From positions 1 through 15,198 of the forward strand of contig DASVGR010000015.1 in assembly GCA_036379395.1 (NCBI GenBank): DNA of 15,198 bases, given 5' to 3'. Positions within the stretch are counted from its first letter, which is position 1. Each line of letters opens with the position of its first letter. The stretch is from Oleiagrimonas sp036379395 (lineage in GTDB: Bacteria > Pseudomonadota > Gammaproteobacteria > Xanthomonadales > Rhodanobacteraceae). The translations under genes were made by a program, and so were the position numbers. The notes under the pieces are model-generated. The model was not told where the DNA came from. It made no database searches and saw only the letters and a program-made list of their open reading frames with translations. Positions 1 to 7,880 of the stretch are shown here, piece by piece.

Positions 1-2061
1 GGCACCGTCACCGCGCTTCCCAGCGACTACAGCTACCCGTCCCAGTACGGCGGCTTGCCGACACAGCTCGACAGTACCGGCTACAAGAACCGCTACGTGA
101 CCAACGACTACAGCTTCAATTTGAAGTGGAACGTCAACGAACGGCTCAACCTGAGTCTCGACGCGCAGGACACGCAGTCGCAATACAAGTACGCCTACTA
201 CTACATTCGCCAGCTGACCAACGCCAACTGGTACATCTCCACACATGGCAACGACGTGCCCACGGTCAAGCTGCTGTCGCCCGACCCGAATGAAACGGCG
301 GCCCAGTATTTTGCCAACCCCGCCAACACCTACTGGGCGGCGGCACAGGACAGCCAACGTTATTCCTGGGGCAACCAGCGTGCCTTCCGCCTGGATGGCG
401 ACTTCACCGTCGACAGCGGCCCGCTGAACGACATCCAGTTCGGCTTTCGCCACACCGACCAGAGTGAAACGGTGCGCAGCTCGGCGTTCAACTACGTGGC
501 CGTCAGCACGCCCAGCCCCGGCGTGGCGCCGGCCACCGCGGCCGACACGCCCGACGACGTCGCGCCGTACCACGTCGACCTGCCAGCCTTCAGCCATGGT
601 GATTTCGGCATCGTCGCGCCCTACTTCAACCTGAACCCGCTCACGCAGTTCTGGCAGTCCGTCGCGGCCATGAAGAAAATCAACCAGCAGTGGCTGGCCA
701 CGACGCCGGGCGCCGTCGGCCCCTATTACACCAACTACGACCGTGAGCAATACGTCGCAGGCGACGCCTTCGTGCCGGGCACGTATTACCTGCCACAGGA
801 AATCGCCTCCAACGAGGAGAAAACCAACGCCACCTACGCGCGCCTGAATTTCGGCAACGGCAACATCCATTTTCTCAGCGGCCTGCGCATCAGCGGCAAC
901 ATCGGCATCCGTTACGTGCATACCCAGGACGCCGCCAAGGGCTACCTGATCCTGCCCAACATGGCGCAAACCCTCAACGGGCAAAGCATTGCACAGTATT
1001 GCAACTCCGGCTCCAGCGGCCCGGCCCCGCAACCGGGCACGTTCTGCGCGCTGACCGCGGCGCAGCAACAGCAGTACATCGACTTCGCCAACGGCGCGTT
1101 CACACCGATCAAGGCCCGCAACGCCTACGGCGACTGGCTGCCCAGCTTCAACCTCGCCATCGGCTGGACCGACGATCTCATCACCCGCTTCGCGTTCTCC
1201 AAGTCGATCTACCGGCCGTCACTGGTGCAGTTGCAGGCCGGACAATCGGTCAGCGGACTGCTGCCCTACGGCACCAATGGCAGTTCCGAGCCGACGGTGG
1301 GCAACGGCTACACCGGTGCCAACCCCTACCTCAAGCCCATCACCGCGCACAATTTCGACCTGAGCCAGGAGTGGTATTTCGGCAATGCCGGCTCGCTGAC
1401 CGGCATGCTGTTCTGGAAGCAGCTCAACCACACCATCCAGTACATCAGCAGCGTGGTGGACACCACGGTCACCAACAACGGCGTGACCTATCCCGAGCAA
1501 TACACGGTCGGCCTGGCCAACCTCGACCAGAAAGGCAGCGTGGGCGGCATCGAAGTGGCCTACCAGCAGAAATACGACTTCCTGCCAGGTTGGCTGTCCG
1601 GTCTGGGCACGCAGATCAACTACACCTACATCAAGCCGCACGGTCTGGGATTCGGCTCGGTGAACTACTGCCCCACCGGCTACGTGGCGCCCACGCAATG
1701 CATCAACCAGCTCAAGCTGCCGCCGAACGAGCTGTCCCGCGACACCTTCAATTTCACCGCGTATTACGAAAAGGGGCCGCTGTCGGCGCGACTGGCCTGG
1801 AACTGGCGTTCGCAATTTCTCATCACCGGGCAGGAAGCGGATTACCCGTTCCTGCCGGTCATGGCCGAATCCCAGGGACGGCTGGACGGCTCGGTGAGCT
1901 ACGCGATCACCAAGCACGTCAAGGTGGCGCTGCAGGTGGCCAACATTCTCGGCTCGACCTTCAAGACCCGCGAGATCGTCAACACCGACGGCCTGTCCGT
2001 GCCCAAAGGCTTCTTTCGCGACGACACCCGCTACAACCTCAGCTTGCGGGCGAGTTTCTGA
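1..2061 (+). CDS. TonB-dependent outer-membrane receptor, 5'-truncated by the window edge
   Basis: The reading frame is open from base 1, so the N-terminal signal, TonB box and plug domain lie outside. What remains is about 686 residues of C-terminal beta-barrel. It is rich in aromatic and Asn/Thr/Gly strands and ends in Leu-Arg-Ala-Ser-Phe, with the terminal Phe typical of BAM-assembled outer-membrane proteins. Late-barrel blocks such as NPYLKPITAHNFDLS and the final VANILGSTFKTRE resemble the Xanthomonas/Caulobacter receptor family (TIGR01782 type). Those receptors often import oligosaccharides using TonB-ExbBD energy. Two predicted surface loops (about bases 1000-1047 and 1666-1703) each carry a Cys pair that could form a disulphide. 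The stop is 6 nt before the next gene, which encodes a secreted enzyme-like protein, suggesting co-expression for nutrient uptake. The substrate cannot be read from the sequence. The family call is firm; the sub-family call is from remembered patterns. Confidence 0.9.
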   Translation, partial: GTVTALPSDYSYPSQYGGLPTQLDSTGYKNRYVTNDYSFNLKWNVNERLNLSLDAQDTQSQYKYAYYYIRQLTNANWYISTHGNDVPTVKLLSPDPNETAAQYFANPANTYWAAAQDSQRYSWGNQRAFRLDGDFTVDSGPLNDIQFGFRHTDQSETVRSSAFNYVAVSTPSPGVAPATAADTPDDVAPYHVDLPAFSHGDFGIVAPYFNLNPLTQFWQSVAAMKKINQQWLATTPGAVGPYYTNYDREQYVAGDAFVPGTYYLPQEIASNEEKTNATYARLNFGNGNIHFLSGLRISGNIGIRYVHTQDAAKGYLILPNMAQTLNGQSIAQYCNSGSSGPAPQPGTFCALTAAQQQQYIDFANGAFTPIKARNAYGDWLPSFNLAIGWTDDLITRFAFSKSIYRPSLVQLQAGQSVSGLLPYGTNGSSEPTVGNGYTGANPYLKPITAHNFDLSQEWYFGNAGSLTGMLFWKQLNHTIQYISSVVDTTVTNNGVTYPEQYTVGLANLDQKGSVGGIEVAYQQKYDFLPGWLSGLGTQINYTYIKPHGLGFGSVNYCPTGYVAPTQCINQLKLPPNELSRDTFNFTAYYEKGPLSARLAWNWRSQFLITGQEADYPFLPVMAESQGRLDGSVSYAITKHVKVALQVANILGSTFKTREIVNTDGLSVPKGFFRDDTRYNLSLRASF

Positions 2062-2067
2062 TCGGCC

Positions 2068-3318
2068 ATGCGCCACCGGGCCTCGTCATGGCGAAACCGA
2101 CTCGGCTGGTTGAGCACGGTCGCCATGGGCTTGGCCCTCATCGCGCCATCGGCAACGGCGGGCGTGCCGGCATCGGCACGCGCCGCCATCGTGCACGACG
2201 GTTGCCAGGCCATCGCCGCACGCGTCGATGCGGTACCGGGCAAGTCTCCGCTTCTGCTGCGCAGCTACGACAACCGGCGCGGACAGGGCGCACCGGCGCT
2301 GCCGTCCCTGCGCACGGCGGCGTTCACCTACGACAACGCGCTCGCCGTCATTGCCCTGCTTGCCTGCCGCAAGCGCCCCGAGGCCGAGCGCATCGGCGAG
2401 GCATTGCGACGGGCGGCGACGAACGACACGCGCCTGCGCGACGCCTATCGCGCCGGTGTCGTCGAGGGCGACCGGCCACGGCACAACGGGTGGTGGGACA
2501 CGCGGCACCAGCGCTGGCTCGACGCCGCGCACCAGTATGCAAGCGCCTATCAGGACGGTACCTCGAGCGGCAATGTCGCATGGGCCGCGCTGGCCTTGCT
2601 GGCGCTGCATCACGCCACCGGCAACCCGCGCTGGCGCATCGCCGCCGTGCATCTTGCGGACTGGGTCGTGGCCAACGCTTCAGACACGCGCGGTGCGGGC
2701 GGCTTCAGCGGCGGCGTCGAATCCTTCCAGCTGAAACCGCGCAAGGCGACATGGAAATCGACCGAGCACAACATCGACCTGACCGCGCTGTTCGCCTGGC
2801 TCGGACGCATTGACGCGCCGGGCGGCGACTGGCATCGGCAGGCACTCCGCGCCCGCGCTTTCGTCGCCGCGCAATGGGATGCCACGAGCGGCCATTTCTG
2901 GATGGGCACCCTGCCCGACGGCGTGACCTCGCTGCATTCACCATCCGCGCTCGATGTGCAGCTATGGGCGCAACTGCTGCCGCACGCGTCGAAGACATGG
3001 CGGCGCGCGTTGAGCTGGGTCGAACACAAGAACGCCGTCAAGGGCGGTTTCGATTTCACCGACGTGCGCGACGGCATGTGGACGGAGGGCACCGCGCAAG
3101 CCGCGCTCGTCTACCGCTGGATCGACGATGATGCCGAGGCCGACAAGCTGTTCGCGTCGATTGCGCAGCAGGTGTCGCCGGGCGGTTTTTTCTACGCCAC
3201 GCCGCAGCCGCGCATCACCGCCGTGTATTCCTACTACTACCACCAGCCGTGCCTCGCCGCGACGGCGTGGGCCGTGATCGCCGCGCTGGATCGCAATCCG
3301 TATCTTCCCGGCCCGTGA
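2068..3318 (+). CDS. Secreted protein of probable (alpha/alpha)-toroid, glycosidase-like fold
   Basis: This gene encodes 416 residues. The N-terminus has basic residues (RHR...RNR), a hydrophobic stretch at about residues 13-30 and small residues near ATAGVPASA, as expected for a Sec signal peptide; export to the periplasm is likely. The mature part alternates helices with aromatic, acidic and Gly-rich turns: FTYDNALAVIALLA (87-99), GNVAWAALALLALH (168-181), GGFSGG (211-216), a KSTEHNIDLTALFAW segment (230-244), MWTEGTAQAALVYRW (337-351) and SYYYHQPCLAATAW (388-401). This periodicity fits six-hairpin/(alpha/alpha)6 carbohydrate enzymes. The acidic residues D89, E233, D237 and E340 are candidate active-site residues, but I cannot name a GH family. 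The start 6 nt after the receptor stop suggests one transcript. No strong Shine-Dalgarno is visible, so coupling to receptor termination is plausible. A second in-frame Met at residue 20 would destroy the signal peptide. Confidence 0.8.
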   Translation: MRHRASSWRNRLGWLSTVAMGLALIAPSATAGVPASARAAIVHDGCQAIAARVDAVPGKSPLLLRSYDNRRGQGAPALPSLRTAAFTYDNALAVIALLACRKRPEAERIGEALRRAATNDTRLRDAYRAGVVEGDRPRHNGWWDTRHQRWLDAAHQYASAYQDGTSSGNVAWAALALLALHHATGNPRWRIAAVHLADWVVANASDTRGAGGFSGGVESFQLKPRKATWKSTEHNIDLTALFAWLGRIDAPGGDWHRQALRARAFVAAQWDATSGHFWMGTLPDGVTSLHSPSALDVQLWAQLLPHASKTWRRALSWVEHKNAVKGGFDFTDVRDGMWTEGTAQAALVYRWIDDDAEADKLFASIAQQVSPGGFFYATPQPRITAVYSYYYHQPCLAATAWAVIAALDRNPYLPGP

Positions 3319-3423
3319 TAGCGCCTGCGCAACGGATCGATGGCAGCACCACGCGCAACCGGCAGGTTGACGACGCCCTCGCGGCGCATGCGAAATGGAC
3401 GAATCACCTGCCTGACTGGCACT
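3319..3423. other. Convergent intergenic gap
   Basis: This 105-bp gap separates two convergent genes: the toroid-fold protein on + and the PIG-L gene on -. A 7-bp inverted repeat, GGCAGGT at 3361-3367 and ACCTGCC at 3406-3412, spans 38 nt and could fold, but neither strand shows a following T-run. I see no convincing intrinsic terminator and no small gene here. Confidence 0.5.
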
Positions 3424-4383
3424 TCATGCCGTCGCCGTCAGTTCGTACCAGCCCCAATGATCGAAGATCCACAGCGATGCGCAACGCAGTTCCAGCCGGA
3501 CAAAAACCGGGCCGCACAAGACGGCGTCCGGCAGTGACAGGTACCAGCCGTCGGCCTGCCGCGCCATCGGTGCCTTGCGCCACGCCCACGCACTGACGCC
3601 ATCGGGATGCGCCAGCATCAGGCGCAACCACGGTCGCAAGGCGGGCGACGGTTGCCACGGCAAGACAACGCGGCGCGGCATGGCGGCATCCGTTGCCGGC
3701 ATCACCACATGGAATTTTTCCTGCGGCCCGACCATGGCCAGCAAACGGCGGCGCGCCAGCGCCACCTGGGTGACGTGTTCCAGCACGGCCGCGCGCTTGG
3801 TTTCGCGCATGGCGTCATCCAGCGGCAGCACATAAGCCGGCGTCGCCGCACGGCTTTTGCCATGCACCAGATAGGTCAGGCAGCGCGGTGCAAGATGTGC
3901 GCGTGCCAGGGCCAACCGCACCGCCACATGCGCACTGCCGTGGTCGGGGTGACGATCGGCCAGATCCGGAATGACCACATGCGTGGGCGCAAACGTGCGC
4001 AGTTCCTGCGCGATGCGCTCGACGGCTGCCGTTTTCTCGGCAACCAGCTTGCCGGTGACGCCCATGTCGGGCCAGCCAAGGCGGATCAACGCCTCTTGCG
4101 GCACGCCCAGACGCGCCAGCGCCACGCGCACTTCGCCGGCGCGACGCGCGCCCCAGCGCGCACGGTCGGTTGCGCCAATGCGCCAGCGATGCTCCAGCCA
4201 GCGTTGCGGCCAGGGATTGTTGTCGCCGTCGGTCAGTTGCAATACGCGCAGGCTGGCGCCGGCAGCCAGCGCATGCTGGATCAAGCCGCCCAGCGCCAGC
4301 GATTCGTCATCGGGATGCGGCGTGACCAGCAGCAGCCGGGCATCGGCCCAGCCTTGCGTGTCGAGCACTTGCGCGGCGGCCAC
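3424..4383 (-). CDS. PIG-L/LmbE-family zinc N-deacetylase-like protein
   Basis: This gene encodes 319 residues starting at GTG. The PIG-L signature is complete: PHPDDE at residues 22-27 (metal ligands His and Asp, plus the catalytic-base Asp in the family) and HPDHGSAH at 145-152 with the third metal-ligand His. The family removes N-acetyl groups from GlcNAc-containing conjugates such as GlcNAc-PI, mycothiol precursors, bacillithiol precursors or sugar antibiotics. The substrate here is unknown. No signal peptide is seen, so it is probably cytoplasmic. About 95 residues after the Rossmann-like core (roughly 225-319) form an extension rich in Trp, Pro and beta-prone residues, ending near WIFDHWGWYEL. 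This may be a separate beta domain. The GTG lies 3 nt after the holB stop, so the gene looks translationally coupled to the end of the fab-holB train. GTG at residue 6 is an alternative start. Confidence 0.87.
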   Translation of the reverse strand: MAAAQVLDTQGWADARLLLVTPHPDDESLALGGLIQHALAAGASLRVLQLTDGDNNPWPQRWLEHRWRIGATDRARWGARRAGEVRVALARLGVPQEALIRLGWPDMGVTGKLVAEKTAAVERIAQELRTFAPTHVVIPDLADRHPDHGSAHVAVRLALARAHLAPRCLTYLVHGKSRAATPAYVLPLDDAMRETKRAAVLEHVTQVALARRRLLAMVGPQEKFHVVMPATDAAMPRRVVLPWQPSPALRPWLRLMLAHPDGVSAWAWRKAPMARQADGWYLSLPDAVLCGPVFVRLELRCASLWIFDHWGWYELTATA

Positions 4384-4386
4384 GAA

Positions 4387-5325
4387 TCAACGCCAGCGCG
4401 ACAACAAGTCCAGCACCACCAGCTCGGAACGCAAGGTGGTGCGCAGATCTTCACGGGCGCGATTGGCGCGCTCGAACCATTGCGCCAGTGCATCGTCCGA
4501 CAGCTGGCTGACCAGCGCACCGGCTTGCCCACTGGCGCGCAGGCGCATCTCGGCAGCCGCCAGGCCGGCGGCAAACCACAGGCGTTGCGCCAGGTTTTCG
4601 TCCAGCCAGCGCTTGCCCACGGTGTAGGCATCGGCCTGGCCACGCGCCAGCGCCGCCAGGTCGTGCGCCACTTGCCGGCGTTCTTCCAGCAAGCCCTGCT
4701 CGAACCACTGGCGCGCCAGACCGGGATTGCCGTCGGCAGCGTCCAGCGCATCTTCGGCGCCGTCCACACCGGCTTCGTGCAACCAGTCCAGCGCCACTTC
4801 GCGCGTCGGCAGGCGGAAATCCACGCGCTGGCAGCGGCTGCGGATGGTCTGCGGCAAGCGCCACGGCGCGTCGGCCACCAGCATCATCAGGCTGGACGGC
4901 GTGGGCTCTTCCAGGGTTTTCAGCAAGGCATTGGCGGCCGACGTCGTCATCGCGTCGGCCGGGTCGATCGTCGCCACCTGCCAGCCGCCCATCTGGCTGG
5001 CCATGGCCAGGCGCGCGGACAGTTGGCGCATTTGCTCGACGACGATGGTCGTGCGCAGTTTTTTCGTGTTGGCGTTGATCTCGAACCCGACCGTGACGCG
5101 ATCGGGATGCGTGCCGGCATCCAGCAACAGGCACGCACGACACCGGCCGCAGGCATCGCCGTCAACCGGTGCATCGCACAACAAGGCACGCACCAGACGT
5201 TCGGCAAACACGCGCTTGCCCAGCCCGGCCGGGCCGGCCAGCAACAGCGCGTGCGGCATGGATCCGTTGTCGCGCCGGGCGCGCAACATGGCCCAGGCGT
5301 CGTGGTGCCAGGCCGGAAAGCTCAT
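4387..5325 (-). CDS. holB: DNA polymerase III subunit delta-prime (clamp loader)
   Basis: This gene encodes 312 residues, the usual delta-prime size. The protein is the stator-like subunit of the clamp loader that opens the beta sliding clamp with delta and the DnaX subunits. Visible features are a P-loop-like GPAGLGKR at residues 31-38, a four-cysteine zinc module (C50, C59, C62, C65, with the CGRCRAC spacing), SAANALLKTLEEP at 129-141, and the SRC motif at 163-165 that presents the arginine finger to the neighbouring DnaX ATPase site. The C-terminal third is helical, like the oligomerisation collar. I chose the ATG that overlaps the tmk stop by 4 nt (ATGA at 5322-5325). The frame is open further upstream, but that extension is Arg/Gly/Ala-rich and unlike the family. 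The tmk-holB order is conserved in gammaproteobacteria. Confidence 0.95.
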   Translation of the reverse strand: MSFPAWHHDAWAMLRARRDNGSMPHALLLAGPAGLGKRVFAERLVRALLCDAPVDGDACGRCRACLLLDAGTHPDRVTVGFEINANTKKLRTTIVVEQMRQLSARLAMASQMGGWQVATIDPADAMTTSAANALLKTLEEPTPSSLMMLVADAPWRLPQTIRSRCQRVDFRLPTREVALDWLHEAGVDGAEDALDAADGNPGLARQWFEQGLLEERRQVAHDLAALARGQADAYTVGKRWLDENLAQRLWFAAGLAAAEMRLRASGQAGALVSQLSDDALAQWFERANRAREDLRTTLRSELVVLDLLSRWR

Positions 5326-5954
5326 GCCGTCTCGCCTTGCAGCAGACGGTCGACGGCGGCGACCGCATCCGCCAGCACCTGCTCGACGGGCTGGCTGGCG
5401 TCGATCACGCAAAAGCGCGCCGGCTCGGCGGCGGCGCGCGCACGATAGGCCGCCCGCACGCGCTCGAAAAACGGCAACGCCTCGCTTTCGATGCGGTCCG
5501 GCGCGCCGCGCCCGGCGATACGCTCGTGACCGGCCTGCACCGGCAAATCCAGCAACAGTGTGAGATCGGGTTTGAGGCCATCCACGGCCCAGGCTTCCAA
5601 CGCGGCAATGCGCGCCTCGGGCTGGCCGCGACCGCCGCCCTGGTAGGCATGGCTGGCATCGGCAAAACGGTCACACACCACCACGCGCCCGGCCGCCAGC
5701 GCCGGTCGCAAGATCTCGCGCACCAGTTGCGCGCGCGAGGCAAACATCAGCAACAGTTCGGACTCGGCGCACACGCTGCCGCGCGGCGCGCCCAGCACCA
5801 GTTCGCGCACGCCCTCGCCCAGCGGCGTGCCGCCGGGTTCACGCGTGAACAACGCGTCGATGCCGCGTGCTTCGAGGTGCGCGCACAAGCCGGCCAGCAA
5901 GGTGCTTTTGCCGGCGCCCTCGCCGCCTTCCAGAGAGATGAACTTGCCACTCAT
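5322..5954 (-). CDS. tmk: Thymidylate kinase (dTMP kinase)
   Basis: This gene encodes 210 residues, matching the family. The enzyme phosphorylates dTMP to dTDP with ATP in the cytoplasm, an essential step for dTTP supply. The P-loop GGEGAGKST is at residues 10-18, TREPGGT at 37-43, the DRF motif of the dTMP site at 95-97 followed by SHAYQGGGRG, and a LID segment AGRGAPDRIE at 147-156 with arginines as in the E. coli-type enzyme. The start at MSGKFISLEG fits the family exactly; the long open frame upstream of it is only an overlapping open frame. A 64-nt gap separates it from mltG. Its stop codon overlaps the holB start (ATGA), implying translational coupling. Confidence 0.96.
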   Translation of the reverse strand: MSGKFISLEGGEGAGKSTLLAGLCAHLEARGIDALFTREPGGTPLGEGVRELVLGAPRGSVCAESELLLMFASRAQLVREILRPALAAGRVVVCDRFADASHAYQGGGRGQPEARIAALEAWAVDGLKPDLTLLLDLPVQAGHERIAGRGAPDRIESEALPFFERVRAAYRARAAAEPARFCVIDASQPVEQVLADAVAAVDRLLQGETA

Positions 5955-6018
5955 GCGCGCGTTTCCAGCCAGACAGACGGCAAGGGTAACCCGCCGCGCG
6001 CGGCTCGACCATGCGCCA

Positions 6019-7056
6019 TCAATGGCAACGCTTGAGCTGGTAGCAGGCCACGGCGCGGTTCTGCTGCGCCAGCGTGTCGGAAAACACGTGTCGACCGCTG
6101 CCGTCGCCGCGCGCCACGAAGTACAGCGCCTTGCCCTCGGCCGGATGCAGCGCGGCGTGGATGGCCGGTGCGCCGGGCATGGCAATCGGCGTCGGCGGCA
6201 GGCCCTTGTGCAGATAGGTGTTGTACGGCGTGTCGGTGCGCAGGTCCTTGAACGTGATGTCGCCGTTGTACTTGTCGCCCAGGCCGTAGATGACGGTCGG
6301 GTCGGTCTGCAGCGGCATGCCGATCTTGAGTCGGCGCACGAACACACCGGCGATGCGTGCGCGCTCATCCGGCTGCGCGGTTTCCTTTTCGATCAGCGAG
6401 GCCAGGATCAGCGCTTGATAAGGTGTCTTCAGCGGCAAATCGGCGGCACGCTTGGCCCATTGGCTGGCCAGTTCCTTGTGCATGGCCTGCCAGGCGCGCT
6501 TGAGCACGTCCAGATCGGTGTCGCCGCGCACGTAGGCATAGGTTTCGGGCAGGAATCGGCCTTCGGGTTGTTCATCGCCGGCACCGATCTTCTGCATGAT
6601 TTGCGCGTCACTGAGGCCGGCGCTGTCGTGCACCAGCTCCGGCGCCTTGGCCAGGGCTGCGCGCACCTGCTTGAACGTCCAGCCGTCAACCAGCGTGATG
6701 TCGTGCTGCACCACTTTGCCGGTGGCCATGTCGTGCAACAAGGTGGACGGTGTCATGCCCGGCGCAAGCGCGTATTCCCCCGCGTGCAAACGGTTGACCA
6801 CGTGCATGCGCGTGGCCAGCACCCGCCAGTACCAGCGCGGCGCGGATGACAGATGGCGCTCGCGCACCGTGTCGACCACGCCTTTGAAACTGGTGCCGCG
6901 GGCGATGTCGAGCGTGGCGTGCTGGCCCTGGATGGCCAGCGGCGAACGCACGAAGCGTGAATAGTCGTGCCACACGATGCCGGCGGTGGCCAATATCGCG
7001 AACAGCACCACGCCCAGCAACAGGCGCAACAAGACGCCGCCATGCGCGTGCTTCAT
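6019..7056 (-). CDS. mltG: Endolytic murein transglycosylase MltG (YceG-like)
   Basis: This gene encodes 345 residues. MltG is an inner-membrane protein that cleaves nascent glycan strands in the periplasm and is thought to act as a terminase of peptidoglycan synthesis. A single N-terminal membrane segment lies at about residues 8-29. The catalytic glutamate lies in the LIEKETA motif (221-227). Other YceG landmarks are GRFLPETY (166-173), LQTDPTVIYGLG, YNTYLHKGLPPTPI and the C-terminal HVFSDTLAQQNRAV. The ATG overlaps the pabC stop by 4 nt (7053-7056), so I chose it over the open frame further upstream. The pabC-mltG-tmk-holB order is classical for gammaproteobacteria. Confidence 0.95.
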   Translation of the reverse strand: MKHAHGGVLLRLLLGVVLFAILATAGIVWHDYSRFVRSPLAIQGQHATLDIARGTSFKGVVDTVRERHLSSAPRWYWRVLATRMHVVNRLHAGEYALAPGMTPSTLLHDMATGKVVQHDITLVDGWTFKQVRAALAKAPELVHDSAGLSDAQIMQKIGAGDEQPEGRFLPETYAYVRGDTDLDVLKRAWQAMHKELASQWAKRAADLPLKTPYQALILASLIEKETAQPDERARIAGVFVRRLKIGMPLQTDPTVIYGLGDKYNGDITFKDLRTDTPYNTYLHKGLPPTPIAMPGAPAIHAALHPAEGKALYFVARGDGSGRHVFSDTLAQQNRAVACYQLKRCH

Positions 7057-7880
7057 GCGGCCACCGGTCCCGGCAGGCCGGCGGCCCGCCACGCGTGCTG
7101 CAACCGGTGCAATGCCGGTGGTATCGGCCAGACATGGTCGGCCAGCTGGCGCACCGGCACGATGCCGCGCACGGCGTTGGTCAGAAACACGCCGTCGGCG
7201 GCCTGCAAATCGTGCAATGTCAGATCGGCCACGACGGTATCCGGATACTGCTCCAGCAATTGCGCGCGCGCCGTGCCGGCCACGCCGCAGCGCGTCACTG
7301 GCGGCGTGTACAGGCGGCCGTCGATCAGGGCAAATACATTGGCTGACGTGGCGCACGCCACGCGGTCTTCAAGGTCGAGCATCAGGCCCTCGGCGATGGT
7401 CGGATCGGTCCATTCACTGCGCGCCAGCACCTGCTCCAGACGGTTCAAATGCTTGAGGCCGGCCAACGCCGGCTGGATGGCCAGACGCATGCCGCACAGA
7501 TGCATGGCAATGCCGGCATGGTACCAATCGTCCGGCCAATGCGATGCGGACGCAGCGCTCACCATGCGCATCGGTTCAGGCACGGGCGGCGGCGCGTAGC
7601 CACGTCGACCACACCCGCGCGTGACGGTGATGCGCACCACGGCGGTGGTCAGCCCGGTGGCCGCCTGCAAGGTTTCCCGCCACAGCGTGTCGGCGTCCGG
7701 CGCGACAAAACCCAGGCGTTCACAACCATGTTGCAAACGCGCCATGTGACGCTCCCACAGCGGCACGCGACCAGCGTGCAGCCAGAGGGTTTCGAACAGG
7801 CCGTCGCCGTAGCGCAGGCCACGGTCATCGGCCGGCACGCTGGTGGCCGCCACGCCGTTGACCAGGCAACGCGGCGTCAT
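7053..7880 (-). CDS. pabC: Aminodeoxychorismate lyase (4-amino-4-deoxychorismate lyase)
   Basis: This gene encodes 275 residues. The protein is a PLP enzyme of the fold-type IV (branched-chain aminotransferase-like) family that converts aminodeoxychorismate to p-aminobenzoate and pyruvate for folate synthesis. RYGDGLFET is at residues 23-31. The PLP lysine is K143 in GLKHLNRLEQVLAR (141-154), nearly identical to E. coli PabC. ATSANVFA (177-184) corresponds to the family's cofactor-phosphate region. Both ends overlap their neighbours by 4 nt: the ATG overlaps the pabB stop (7877-7880) and the TGA overlaps the mltG start (7053-7056). Placement directly after pabB unites the two committed PABA steps. 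A longer upstream open frame overlaps pabB and is rejected. Confidence 0.95.
   Translation of the reverse strand: MTPRCLVNGVAATSVPADDRGLRYGDGLFETLWLHAGRVPLWERHMARLQHGCERLGFVAPDADTLWRETLQAATGLTTAVVRITVTRGCGRRGYAPPPVPEPMRMVSAASASHWPDDWYHAGIAMHLCGMRLAIQPALAGLKHLNRLEQVLARSEWTDPTIAEGLMLDLEDRVACATSANVFALIDGRLYTPPVTRCGVAGTARAQLLEQYPDTVVADLTLHDLQAADGVFLTNAVRGIVPVRQLADHVWPIPPALHRLQHAWRAAGLPGPVAA

Noticed and set aside
999..2813. A 604-codon open frame on + spanning the receptor and the next gene
   Set aside because: It is Arg/Gln/His-rich low-complexity sequence, out of frame with two well-supported genes; a high-GC shadow.
3607..5448. A 613-codon open frame on +, antisense to the PIG-L gene and holB
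   Set aside because: The composition is typical of antisense GC-rich frames, and it covers clear PHPDDE and holB motifs on the other strand.
5993..6004. The GCCGCGCGCGGC palindrome between mltG and tmk as a terminator
   Set aside because: It has no T-run and little loop, and such runs are expected by chance in very GC-rich DNA.
5322..6368. A longer tmk frame starting far upstream
   Set aside because: The extra residues are Arg/Ser/Cys-rich, overlap mltG and are absent from the family; MSGKFISLEG is the canonical start.
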